Of a stretch of DNA of 64,000 nucleotides, positions 25,920-34,780 are shown piece after piece. The stretch is from JBBQWS01 sp038210415 (GTDB lineage: Bacteria > Actinomycetota > Actinomycetes > Prado026), in the NCBI GenBank assembly GCA_038210415.1, contig JBBQWS010000006.1, positions 1 to 64,000 on the forward strand, in the 5' to 3' direction. Positions within the stretch are counted from its first letter, which is position 1; each line of letters begins with the position of its first letter. A model generated the notes under the pieces. That model was not told the origin of the DNA, ran no database searches, and saw nothing but the letters and a program-made list of their open reading frames with translations. The position numbers were made by a program, and so were the translations under genes.

Positions 25920-26940
25920 CGCTTCGGCCCAGCGTCAGCAGGCCGACCAGGCCTCGTTCGACGCTCTGCACGGTCTCGGTGCGAAGACCGCCGGGCAGCC
26001 GGGCCCGGGCGAAGTCGTCGAAGGTCGCAGCGGTGGAGTAGGCCGGGACGAAGCCGAGCCGCTCCCGCATCCGGGTGGTGTCGACCACCCGCCCGTACGT
26101 CAGGAAGCGCACCTGCTCGGGCGAGAAGTCGACCAGCCGGGCCCGCCGGACCGCTCCGCCCGCGGACGACACCAGCACCGACGGCAGCGGAAGTCCGAGC
26201 CGCCCGGCGCGGTGGATGGCCTGCGAGAGCAGAAGCACTCCGTCGCCGGCGACGTTGAAGGTGCCCGGGTGGCGGCCCAGCGCGGCCAGCTGGATCGCCG
26301 CCAGGCCGTCCTCCTCGTGGACGAACTGCATCCGCGGGTCGAAGCCGAAGACGGTCGGGATGACGGGCAGCTCGAAGTACGCCGACATCGGCGTCTCCAT
26401 CTTGGGCCCGAGGAAGTTCGCGAACCGGAGCACCGTCACGTCGACGTCGGGGCGCCGCCGGGCGAACCCGCGGACGTACCCCTCAACCTCGACGGAGTCC
26501 TTCGCGAAGCCCGAGCGCGGCAGCTGCTGCGGCTCCATGTCCTCGGTGAACAGCGCCGGGTCCTTGGGCGATGCGCCGTAGACGGTGGTCGAGGACTTCA
26601 CGACGAGCTTCTTCACAGAGCCCGCCTTCTGGCAGGCAGCGAGGAGTTGCATCGTGCCGATCACGTTGACTTCCTTCATGATCGTGCGGCCCCCAGCCCG
26701 GCCGGGCTGGGCCAGCACGCTCATGTGGACGACCGTGTCGACCTCGGCGCTCGCGATCACCTTGGCGATGATCGGGTTGCGGATGTCCGCTCGGACGAAC
26801 TCGACCGGGCCGAGGTCGTTGACCGGCGGGACGACCCCCACGCCGATCACCCGGTCGATCGTGGGGTCTTCGGCCAGCATGCGGGCGAGCCTGCCGCCGA
26901 GATAGCGCGCCACCCCGGTGACAAGCACGACCCGACCCAT
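25912..26940 (-). CDS. NAD-dependent epimerase/dehydratase (extended SDR)
   Basis: 342 residues. The nucleotide-binding loop is VLVTGVARYLGGRLARML, a variant of GxxGxxG. The catalytic lysine is not seen in a standard YxxxK: the expected position reads VKSSTTVYGASPKDPALF, with Tyr but no Lys four residues later, so activity may be altered or binding-only. Its position between the acyltransferase and bS22 is the same as remembered for Rv0501 (annotated galE2). It starts six bases after the bS22 stop and so belongs to the same leftward transcript. Confidence 0.82.
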   Translation of the reverse strand: MGRVVLVTGVARYLGGRLARMLAEDPTIDRVIGVGVVPPVNDLGPVEFVRADIRNPIIAKVIASAEVDTVVHMSVLAQPGRAGGRTIMKEVNVIGTMQLLAACQKAGSVKKLVVKSSTTVYGASPKDPALFTEDMEPQQLPRSGFAKDSVEVEGYVRGFARRRPDVDVTVLRFANFLGPKMETPMSAYFELPVIPTVFGFDPRMQFVHEEDGLAAIQLAALGRHPGTFNVAGDGVLLLSQAIHRAGRLGLPLPSVLVSSAGGAVRRARLVDFSPEQVRFLTYGRVVDTTRMRERLGFVPAYSTAATFDDFARARLPGGLRTETVQSVERGLVGLLTLGRSDG

Positions 26941-26946
26941 GGGTCC

Positions 26947-27045
26947 CTACTTCTTGTTTCTGCGCTGAACGCGAGTCTTCTTCAGCAGCTTGCGGTGCTT
27001 CTTCTTCGCCATGCGCTTACGACGCTTCTTGATGACGGAGCCCAC
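26947..27045 (-). CDS. Small ribosomal protein bS22
   Basis: 32-residue, extremely basic peptide: MGSVIKKRRKRMAKKKHRK followed by LLKKTRVQRRNKK. The AAGAGG seven bases upstream of the GTG at 27045 decides the start. It matches the AURKAIP1/COX24-domain protein found as an extra small-subunit protein in mycobacterial ribosomes (Rv0500B, from memory). It is too short for most gene finders. It lies between the excisionase-type HTH gene and the SDR gene, a gene order conserved with mycobacteria. Confidence 0.9.
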   Translation of the reverse strand: MGSVIKKRRKRMAKKKHRKLLKKTRVQRRNKK

Positions 27046-27156
27046 GGGTACCTCTTCACACGTATGTCGCAGCGGATCACGAAGGACGGTTGGACGCCTT
27101 AGCGTACCGCCCGGGGCCGCGCCGCCGAACCCCGAGCCGGACGGTTGCGGGGAAGG

Positions 27157-27366
27157 TCAGGCGGTCTCGACGAACGAGTCGCGAAGGTAGTCGTGCACGG
27201 CCTGCTCAGGGACCCGGAACGAACGGCCCACGCGGATGGCCGGCAGCTCGCCGCCGTGCACCAGTCGGTACACCGTCATCTTGGAAACACGCATGATGGT
27301 GGCGACTTCGGCCACCGTGAGGAACCGCACCTCTGCGAGGCGCTGCTCGTTCTGCCCGAACGCCAT
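27157..27366 (-). CDS. Excisionase/MerR-type helix-turn-helix DNA-binding protein
   Basis: 69 residues. A single winged helix-turn-helix fills it: FLTVAEVATIMRVSKMTVYRLVHGGELPAIRVGRSFRVPEQ, with a short HDYLRDSFVETA tail. The domain is of the excisionase (HTH_17) type, but no integrase or attachment site is nearby. Its place before bS22 is shared with mycobacteria (Rv0500A, from memory), so it is a chromosomal regulator and not a phage remnant. Targets unknown. The upstream gap carries two TCCGGA hexamers three bases apart (27484-27498) that could be an operator. Confidence 0.88.
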   Translation of the reverse strand: MAFGQNEQRLAEVRFLTVAEVATIMRVSKMTVYRLVHGGELPAIRVGRSFRVPEQAVHDYLRDSFVETA

Positions 27367-27512
27367 GACCCACCGAACTCTCTACGGCCGCGGCACCGGC
27401 TTCCCCTCCGGCGCGCCGTCACGGCTGTTGCTGGAGTCCATGGTAGAGACTTCGGGCGCTGGACGGCAGGGAGAGAGAGAAAGTCCGGAATATCCGGATC
27501 GATCAGCCACCG

Positions 27513-28700
27513 TCAGAGGTCGAGGTGCGGGTCGAGCCCGTGCAGCGGGAAGACCGCCCGCCGCGTCGCGTCGACCGCCCGGTCGAGCTGGTCCTCATCG
27601 GGCGCGTGCCCGGACGCCCAGGATCGCGGGCGGGGCGGACGCCCGTCGGTCATGCGGGTCGGCGTGACCCGGCCCAGCCGCTGCTCCACGTAGTTGCTCC
27701 AGCTGTCGGGCACCGCTGACTCCGGGTCGACCGGGGCACCCACGGCCTCGGCCGTCAGGTGCGTCCACGCCCGGGGCACGACGAGCACGTGCTCGTACCC
27801 GCCACCACCGACCGCCACCCAACGACCGTCGGCGTGCGCGTGCGCCAGGCGATGCAGCCGCTCGTACGAGGCGCGCTGGCCGTCGACCGAGAGGGCCAGG
27901 TTGGCCAGCGGGTCGAGGGCGTGCGAGTCGCAGCCGTGCTGGGTGACCAACAGCTGCGGCCGGAACTGCGCGAGCAGCTGCGGAACCACGGCGTCGAAGG
28001 CCCGCAACCAGCCGTCGTCACCCGTACCGGCAGGCAGGGCCACGTTGACGGCGCTGCCCTCGGCCCCCGAGCCACCGGTGTCGTGGGAGTACCCGGTGCC
28101 CGGGAACAAGGAGCGCGGAGACTCGTGCAGCGAGATCGTCAGCACCCGCGGGTCATCCCAGAAGATCCGCTCGACCCCGTCGCCGTGGTGGACGTCGACG
28201 TCGACGTAGGCGACCCGCTCGGCCCCGTTCGCCAGGGCCCAGGCGATCGTCACGGCGACGTCGTTGTAGACGCAGAACCCGGACGCCGCACCAGGCATGG
28301 CGTGGTGCAGGCCGCCGGCGAGGTTGACGGCGTGGTCGCTCCCCCCGCCCCACACCGCGCGGACGGCCGTGAGCGAGGCGCCGACGACGAGAGCGGCCGC
28401 CTCGTGCATGTCGACGAAAACCGGGTCGTCGGGAGTGCCGAGCCCGTGTACGAGGTCGACCCGGCCGGTGGCTCCCGCCCGTTGTACGGCGGCCACGTAC
28501 TCGGCCGTGTGGACGAGCAACAGGTCCTCGTCGGTCGCGACCTCGGCCCCGACCTCCAACACGTTGGGCAGGGCGAGCAGCCCGAGGTCGCGAGCGAGCC
28601 GGACGGCCAGCTCGACCCGGATGGGAGCAAGGGGGTGGCTCGGCCCGAAGTTGTACGCCGCCAGCCTCTCGTCCCAGACGAAGGTCACGCGCTCGCTCAT
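27513..28700 (-). CDS. AcuC/histone-deacetylase-family protein
   Basis: 395 residues, the normal length of AcuC. Zinc and charge-relay residues of the arginase/deacetylase fold are present: AGGLHHAMPGAASGFCVYND, VAYVDVDVHHGDGVERIFW, TQHGCDSHALDPLA and GGGGYEHVLV. In Bacillus, AcuC removes acetyl groups from acetyl-CoA synthetase; the substrate here is unknown and the gene stands alone. ATG 28700. Its upstream gap is filled by inverted-repeat element copy 2, which separates it from the ABC permease gene. Confidence 0.9.
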   Translation of the reverse strand: MSERVTFVWDERLAAYNFGPSHPLAPIRVELAVRLARDLGLLALPNVLEVGAEVATDEDLLLVHTAEYVAAVQRAGATGRVDLVHGLGTPDDPVFVDMHEAAALVVGASLTAVRAVWGGGSDHAVNLAGGLHHAMPGAASGFCVYNDVAVTIAWALANGAERVAYVDVDVHHGDGVERIFWDDPRVLTISLHESPRSLFPGTGYSHDTGGSGAEGSAVNVALPAGTGDDGWLRAFDAVVPQLLAQFRPQLLVTQHGCDSHALDPLANLALSVDGQRASYERLHRLAHAHADGRWVAVGGGGYEHVLVVPRAWTHLTAEAVGAPVDPESAVPDSWSNYVEQRLGRVTPTRMTDGRPPRPRSWASGHAPDEDQLDRAVDATRRAVFPLHGLDPHLDL

Positions 28701-28726
28701 ACCTCGAACCTACTCACCTCCGCCCA

Positions 28727-28895
28727 CCCCAAGGGCTCCCTCATGCCAATAGGTCGCGCTATCGCGTCACTCACCCAGCCGGAATGGGGGGTGGGTTGAT
28801 GGGCCCGCCGGACCGAGGGTCCGAGCCGCGGCGCGCGAGAGGGGAAGCAGAGCTCCACCTATTGGCGTGAGGGGACCCTTGTGGCGGAAAGGGGG
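28727..28895. repeat. Long inverted-repeat element, copy 2 (left arm degraded)
   Basis: The arms 28729-28754 and 28857-28882 are complementary at 22 of 26 positions around a 102-base spacer. The right arm continues GGCGGAAA then G-rich sequence to the stop codon of the ABC permease gene at 28897, as in copies 1 and 3. The left arm reads AAGGGCTCCCTCATGCCA, with changes from the AAGGGTCCCCTCATGCCA core, and has lost most of its outer part. Spacer sequence differs from the other copies except for a GCGCGCGAG-like stretch before the right arm. Confidence 0.75.
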
Positions 28896-28896
28896 G

Positions 28897-30084
28897 TTAC
28901 TCGGTGCGGAGGGCGACGACGGGGTCGAGCTTGCCGGCCCGTCGGGCCGGGAACACCCCGAAGAACACGCCTACCGCGACCGAGACGCCGAAGGCGAGCG
29001 CGATCGACCACCAGGCGACCTGCACCGGTAGGTCCGGCACGAGGGCGTGGCCCAGCAGCGAGGCGCCCGCGCCGAGGCCGATGCCGACCACGCCGCCGAT
29101 CGTGGTCAGCAGCACCGCCTCGATGAGGAACTGCGCCAGGATGTCGCGCTGCCGGGCGCCCAGAGCTTTGCGCAGCCCGATCTCCCGCGTCCTCTCGCGG
29201 ACCGACACGAGCATGATGTTGGAGACGCCGACCCCGCCGACGAACAGCGAGATCCCGGCGATCGCCGCCAGCACCAAGGTGAGCAGCCCGAGGATGGTGC
29301 CGACCGCCCCCAGGATCTGGGTCTGCGTCACGGCGGAGAACTTCTCGCCCGGGTACTTCGACCGCAGCCCGTCGAGCAGCGAGCTCTGCAGGGCGGGGAT
29401 CGCGTCGATCGTGGGCGCGCGCACGGCGAGCGCGTCGATCCGGGTGACGCCGTAGAGCCGCTGGGCCGCCGTGATCGGGATGTGGATCTCGGTGTCACGG
29501 TTGATCCCGAACGCCGAGCCCACCTGCGTGAACACCCCGATGACCCGGAACCGGACGCCCCGGATCGAGACCTGGCGACCGAGCGGCTCGACCTCTCCGA
29601 AGAGTGCGCGCGCCGTCTCGGGACCCAGCACCACGACCCGGCGCCGGGTGTCGACGTCGACCTTGCTGATGTAGCGTCCGCGCGCGACCGGCCGGTCGAA
29701 GACGATGGGGACGTTCTCGTTGGTGCCGTTCACGGTGACGTACGTGACCTTGGAGCCGACCCGGACCTCGGACGACGACGTGGTCGTCGCCGCGACGAGG
29801 GTGCGGTCGCCGACGATCCGACCCAGCAGGTCGACGTCCTCCAGGCTGAGCTGGCTGATCGCAGGCGCGGCACCGAACGAGCCCGAACCGGGGAAGACCA
29901 GAATCAGGTTGGAGCCGAGGCCCTCGACCTGCGCCTCGACCTCGGCCTTCGCGCCGCTGCCGATCGCCACCAGCATGACCACCGCGGCCACGCCGATGAT
30001 CACCCCGAGCATGGTCAGCGCGGACCGGAGCCGGTTGGCCCGCAACGCGTCGACGGCGGCACCGAACGCCTCGCCGAACCTCAT
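28897..30084 (-). CDS. MacB-type ABC transporter permease
   Basis: 395 residues. One N-terminal membrane helix (RSALTMLGVIIGVAAVVMLVAIG), an extracytoplasmic domain of about 210 residues (MacB periplasmic-core type), then three membrane helices of the FtsX domain, beginning ILGLLTLVLAAIAGISLFVGGVGVSNIMLVSVRERTREIGLRKALGA. Such permeases work by mechanotransmission and export peptides, siderophores or drugs. The ATG at 30084 is the fourth in a 14-base tandem repeat, and a GAGG from the preceding repeat unit sits eight bases upstream, making this the true start. The stop is only two bases from inverted-repeat element copy 2. Confidence 0.9.
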   Translation of the reverse strand: MRFGEAFGAAVDALRANRLRSALTMLGVIIGVAAVVMLVAIGSGAKAEVEAQVEGLGSNLILVFPGSGSFGAAPAISQLSLEDVDLLGRIVGDRTLVAATTTSSSEVRVGSKVTYVTVNGTNENVPIVFDRPVARGRYISKVDVDTRRRVVVLGPETARALFGEVEPLGRQVSIRGVRFRVIGVFTQVGSAFGINRDTEIHIPITAAQRLYGVTRIDALAVRAPTIDAIPALQSSLLDGLRSKYPGEKFSAVTQTQILGAVGTILGLLTLVLAAIAGISLFVGGVGVSNIMLVSVRERTREIGLRKALGARQRDILAQFLIEAVLLTTIGGVVGIGLGAGASLLGHALVPDLPVQVAWWSIALAFGVSVAVGVFFGVFPARRAGKLDPVVALRTE

Positions 30085-30122
30085 GGGACGAACCTCATGG
30101 GTCGAACCTCATGGGACGAACC

Positions 30123-30130
<8 letters not shown>
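30075..30130 (-). repeat. 14-bp x4 tandem repeat forming a chain of ATGA-linked mini-cistrons
   Basis: On the minus strand the unit ATGAGGTTCGTCCC recurs four times with one base change. ATGs begin at 30126, 30112, 30098 and 30084. The first overlaps the ATPase TGA; it reads M-R-F-V-P and stops at a TGA that overlaps the second ATG; that reads M-R-F-D-P, and the third M-R-F-V-P, each ending in an ATGA. The fourth ATG opens the permease. Each unit also provides GAGG eight bases before the next ATG, so ribosomes could reinitiate stepwise. Confidence 0.92.
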
Positions 30131-30811
<681 letters not shown>

Positions 30812-30815
<4 letters not shown>

Positions 30816-32179
30816 TTCGTACCGACCTGCATCCCCTCGGTGACCTTGTCGGCGCCCTTGACCACCACGGTGTCCTGCGTGGTCAAGCCGGACGCGACCT
30901 GGATCAGCGCGTCGCCCTGCGCACCCAGCTCGACGTCACGGCGCCGGGCCACCCCGCCTTCGACGACCCACACGGCGTCGCGCTTGCCGTCGCGGAACAC
31001 CGCCGCCGCCGGCACCGAGACGGCATCCTTGGCGGTCAGCACCTTGAGCGAGACGACCGCGGACATACCCGGTCGGGGTACGGGGGCGCGCTCTCCGGTG
31101 CTGGTGACGCCCGGGTCGAGCGAGAGCCGCACGACGTAGGAGACGCCACCTCTGCTGGACGTCGTCGGCGCCAGGTCGACCGAGGTGACGATGCCGGTGT
31201 ACGTGACCCCGGGGACAGCGTCGAAGTCGACATCGGCTGCGACACCTGGCCGCACGGTGAGGATGTCGGTCTCGTCGACGGAGACAGCAAGGGTCAGCGC
31301 CGACACGTCGGTGACGGTGAGCAGGCTGGTACCGGCCGACACCGGGGTGCCGACCTCCAGGACGCCGACCACCGACGCGTTCGAGCCGGCGCCGGCACCA
31401 CCGAGCAGCGACTGCGCTGCTCCCTGCACGGAGGCCGGCAGCTGCGAGAGCAAAGACGATGTGCTGTTCGGCGAGCTGCCGCCGGAGACTCCACCAAGGA
31501 CCACCGTGCCGGCGATCGGTGCCTTGACCACGAGCGCGTCGACGGTCGCCTGTGCCGCTGCGAGGGCAGCTCGGGTCTGCGCCCGTTGCGCGTCGGCCAG
31601 CGACTGCGCCGCCCGGTTGATGCCGGCCAGGCCCGAGTTGGCCTGGGCGAGCGCCTGCCGGGCGGCGGCCTGCGCCGAGGCGTACTGCCCTTCGGCTGTC
31701 GCGATCTGGGTGAGTGCCTGGGCCTTGAGACCGGCATCGGGGATGGCGGCAGCGGCCGTCCTCGCCGCGTCGAACGCCCGTTTGGCCGTCACGTCCGCCT
31801 GGTCGAGCGCGCCGCCGCTGACGGACCCGACGGAGACCGACCCAGTGTTCGAAGCCCTGGCGTCGGCCTGCTTCGCGGAAACGAGGGCGGCTTGGGCCGA
31901 AGGGCTGGCGATGCGCAGGAGCAGGGCGCCGGCCTTGACCTTGACACCGTCCTTCACCAGGACCGCCGCGACCGCTCCCGCGGTCGGCGAGGTCACCGTG
32001 GCGGTCGCCCGGGCGACGACGCTGCCCGGCGCCTGCACGACCTCCGTCACGGTGCCGAGGGCGACCCGGGCGGTACGGATGTCGGGCGCGGGGGTGTTGC
32101 TGCAAGCAGCCAGCACGAGAACTGCGGTCGCTGACGAGGCGATCACGAGAAGGGAGCGTCGGGGAAGAGTGGGCTGCAC
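30812..32179 (-). CDS. HlyD/MacA-type efflux adaptor lipoprotein
   Basis: 455 residues from the GTG at 32179. The signal SLLVIASSATAVLVLAAC has the lipobox cysteine at residue 26, so the adaptor is lipid-anchored outside the membrane. A biotinyl-lipoyl half (TVTSPTAGAVAAVLVKDGVKVKAGALLLRI) is followed by an Ala/Gln-rich coiled-coil hairpin of about 110 residues. The second lipoyl half (KAPIAGTVVLGGVSGG), a beta-barrel and a membrane-proximal domain complete it. Downstream ATPase and permease complete a MacAB-like set without a TolC partner, as expected in a one-membrane cell. Its start overlaps the stop of the membrane protein by one base. Confidence 0.88.
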
Positions 32180-32997
32180 TACCTCATCGTAGGTTTCGCG
32201 GACCGGTCCGGCAGACCGGGGCCGACCCCGCCGGTCGCCTGCCAGGAGAGTCCGGCCCCAAGGAGTGCCACGAGCAGCGCCCCGACGAACGCACCGTGGT
32301 CGGTCTCGAGGACCAGCCCGGCCATCGGCACTGCGACCAGCTGAAGCACCACACTGGCCGCGACCGCTCCGCAGCACGCAACAGCCGCCACCGGGGCCAG
32401 CCGGCTGGCCAGGACCAGACCAAGACCCCAGGGCAACGAGTACAGCAAGGCGAACGCACCCAGGGACGTGAAATCGGTCAGCTGCGGGTCGCCGCCCGCG
32501 ATCACCCACGGCAGCGAAACCGCGACCACCACGCCGATCAGGGCGACGACCCCCTCGGCCCAGGTCCACCCAGTCACGTCGACGACCCCCGACCGCACGA
32601 GCTCGCGCAGACAGATCGACGTGGCTGTCAGCCCGGCTGCTGCCAGCAGGGCCGCGAGGGACCGGAGAAAGACCAGGCCCTCGCCTCCGCCCGCCATGCC
32701 GGTCAACGGCTCCCAGTGCTTCACCGCCACGACGCCGAGCCCGGTGAGCTGCAGGGCGACGACGACGCCGCCTGCGAGCGCACCCGCGCGCAGCTGGCCG
32801 GCCGGGCGGGCCGCCATCACGAGCCCGACGCCCAGCAGCGCAGCGGCGAGCAACAAGCTGGTCCAGGGGTAGAGCCGAGGTGCGTCGTCCAGGACCACGG
32901 CATTGGGGATCGCGACGACGGCGAGCGCAGCGACCCCGCACCAGCCAAGCGCGAGCCCCGCGCGCGACCGGGTCATCGTCACCGAGTCCGTCGTCAC
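32179..32997 (-). CDS. Polytopic membrane protein of unknown function
   Basis: 272 residues, about eight hydrophobic segments (for example AGLALGWCGVAALAVVAIPNAVVL, LLLAAALLGVGLVMAA, GVVALIGVVVAVSLPWVIAGG, LVALLGAGLSWQA). No transporter or enzyme signature recognised. The GTG at 32997 is preferred over the internal ATG at 32976, and lies 10 bases after the proC stop. The stop TAG overlaps the GTG of the HlyD-type gene, so translation is likely coupled. A role as accessory or regulator of the export system is possible but only from position. Confidence 0.7.
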   Translation of the reverse strand: MTTDSVTMTRSRAGLALGWCGVAALAVVAIPNAVVLDDAPRLYPWTSLLLAAALLGVGLVMAARPAGQLRAGALAGGVVVALQLTGLGVVAVKHWEPLTGMAGGGEGLVFLRSLAALLAAAGLTATSICLRELVRSGVVDVTGWTWAEGVVALIGVVVAVSLPWVIAGGDPQLTDFTSLGAFALLYSLPWGLGLVLASRLAPVAAVACCGAVAASVVLQLVAVPMAGLVLETDHGAFVGALLVALLGAGLSWQATGGVGPGLPDRSAKPTMR

Positions 32998-33007
32998 GGC
33001 CGGCCCG

Positions 33008-33814
33008 TCAGGCCTGACCGGAGGCGAGCTCACGAGACCGGTCGCGCGCTGCTTGCATCGCGGACAGGAACGCGGCCCGCACCTTGTGGTCCTCGAGCTC
33101 GCGCACTGCCGCCGCGGTGGTGCCGGCCGGCGACGTGACGTTCTCACGGAGCACCGTCGGATGCTCCCCTGTCTCGCGCAGCATCTTTCCCGCGCCGACG
33201 AGCGTCTGGACGACAAGCTCGTTCGCTGTCGCGCGGGGCAGCCCGAGGTGCACGCCCGCCTCGATCATCGACTCGACGACGAAGAAGATGTACGCGGGGC
33301 CAGACCCGCTGATCGCCGTGACGGCATCCTGCTGCTTCTCGGGCACCCGGATCACCTTGCCCACAGCAGCGAGCAGCGCCTCGGCCTCCGCCAGGTGCGC
33401 CTCGTCGCAGTGCGAGCCGGCCGAGATCGCCGCCATGCCCTCGTCGACCAGGGCGGGGGTGTTCGGCATGACCCGCACGACCGGTGTTCCCGTGGCCAGC
33501 CTCGCCTCGACGAATGAGGTCGTGATGCCGGCCGCGAGCGACACGACCAGCGCGCCCGGCCGGACGTGGGGGGCGATCTCGTCGAGCACCCCGCCCATGT
33601 CCTGTGGCTTCACGACCAGGACGATGGTGTCGGCCTTCGCGGCCGCCTCGACGTTGCCGAGCACCTCGACGCCGTACCGCTCGTTCAGCTCGATGGCGCG
33701 CTCCGGGCGCCGCTCGGCGACGACCAGCTCGTGCACCCGCCGGCCGGAGCGCAGCAGCCCGGACAGCAGCGCCTCACCCATCACGCCAGCGCCGACGACA
33801 GCAACCAGTGCCAC
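33008..33814 (-). CDS. proC: Pyrroline-5-carboxylate reductase ProC
   Basis: 268 residues; reduces 1-pyrroline-5-carboxylate to proline with NADPH. Rossmann loop VAVVGAGVMGEALLSGLLRSG at the N-terminus; the family signature near the C-terminus reads MIEAGVHLGLPRATANELVVQTLVGAGKML, followed by LRENVTSPAGTTAAAVRELE. Conserved MPNTPALVDEGMAAI binds substrate. Starts at GTG 33814, only three bases after the proline dehydrogenase stop: the enzymes for proline breakdown and synthesis share one transcript, and their cycle could exchange reducing equivalents. Confidence 0.95.
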   Translation of the reverse strand: MALVAVVGAGVMGEALLSGLLRSGRRVHELVVAERRPERAIELNERYGVEVLGNVEAAAKADTIVLVVKPQDMGGVLDEIAPHVRPGALVVSLAAGITTSFVEARLATGTPVVRVMPNTPALVDEGMAAISAGSHCDEAHLAEAEALLAAVGKVIRVPEKQQDAVTAISGSGPAYIFFVVESMIEAGVHLGLPRATANELVVQTLVGAGKMLRETGEHPTVLRENVTSPAGTTAAAVRELEDHKVRAAFLSAMQAARDRSRELASGQA

Positions 33815-33817
33815 GGC

Positions 33818-34747
33818 TCAGCCCTTCGAGGTGAGAGCGCGCAGGAACAGACTCAGGTTGGCTGGCTTCTCGGCCATCCGCCGCACCATGTAGCCGTACC
33901 ACTCGTCGCCGTACGGGACGTAGACCCGCATCTTCTCGCCCTGAGCGGCCAACCGCTTCTGCTCCTCGGGTCGCACGCCGTACAACATCTGGAACTCGTA
34001 CGAGCCCTTGGCCCGGTCGTGCCGCACCGCAAGCGCACCGGCGATCTCGACGAGGACCGGGTCGTGCGAGGCCACCATCGGGTACCCGGCGCCGGCCATC
34101 AGCACCTTGAGGCAACGGACGTACGACCTGTCGACGTCGCCGTTGTCCTGGAACGCGACGGACTCAGGTTCCTTGTACGCCCCCTTGCAGAGCCTGACCC
34201 GGGAGCCCGCGTGCGCGAGGTCGCGGCAGTCGGCCTCGGTGCGGAACAGGTAGGCCTGCAGCACGGCCCCGGTCGACGGGAAGTCCTTGCGCAGCTCGGA
34301 GAGGATGCCGAAGGTCGAGTCGGTCGTGGTGTGGTCCTCCATGTCGAGGGTCACCGTGGTGCCGACCTGAGCCGCCTTCTCGCAGATGGCGTGCGCATTC
34401 TCGAGCGCGATCTTCTCCCCGTCGCCCGGCAGCGCCTGCCCGACGGCGGACAGCTTGACGCTCACCTCGGCGCCGCTGGTCAGCCGCGCCTCGCCGAGCA
34501 GACCCAGCAGCTCGACGTACGCGTCGCGCGTCGCCTCCGCCTGAGCGAGATCGAGGGTGTCCTCGCCGAGGTGGTCGACCGTGACCAGTCGCCCGCTGCC
34601 GACCAGCTCGTGGGTCACCCGCACCACGTCGGCTGAGGTCTCGCCCGCCACGAAGCGGGTCACGACGTTGCGTGAGACCGGCGCGCCGGCGACCAAGGCC
34701 TTGATCCGGTCGCTGCGCGAGATCGACAGCAGTGCTTGGCGAATCAC
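33818..34747 (-). CDS. Proline dehydrogenase
   Basis: 309-residue monofunctional FAD enzyme that oxidises proline to pyrroline-5-carboxylate and passes electrons to the quinone pool. TIM-barrel signatures of the PutA/PRODH family are seen: VSVKLSAVGQALPGD, VTLDMEDHTTTDSTFGIL, RLCKGAYKEPESVAFQ, MVASHDPVLVEIAG and EFQMLYGVRPEEQKRLAAQGEKMRVYVPYGDEWYGYMVRRMAEKP. Short N-terminal helical arm, no DNA-binding or P5C dehydrogenase domain. GTG start at 34747. The dehydrogenase for the second step is not in the window. Confidence 0.94.
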   Translation of the reverse strand: MIRQALLSISRSDRIKALVAGAPVSRNVVTRFVAGETSADVVRVTHELVGSGRLVTVDHLGEDTLDLAQAEATRDAYVELLGLLGEARLTSGAEVSVKLSAVGQALPGDGEKIALENAHAICEKAAQVGTTVTLDMEDHTTTDSTFGILSELRKDFPSTGAVLQAYLFRTEADCRDLAHAGSRVRLCKGAYKEPESVAFQDNGDVDRSYVRCLKVLMAGAGYPMVASHDPVLVEIAGALAVRHDRAKGSYEFQMLYGVRPEEQKRLAAQGEKMRVYVPYGDEWYGYMVRRMAEKPANLSLFLRALTSKG

Positions 34748-34780
34748 CTGGGACCTCCTCGGCGGGCAGCTGCCCCCAGG

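Noticed and set aside
27157..27366. Excisionase-type gene as evidence for a prophage or integrative element
   Set aside because: No integrase, attachment repeat or phage gene nearby, and the HTH/bS22/SDR/acyltransferase order is conserved with mycobacteria.
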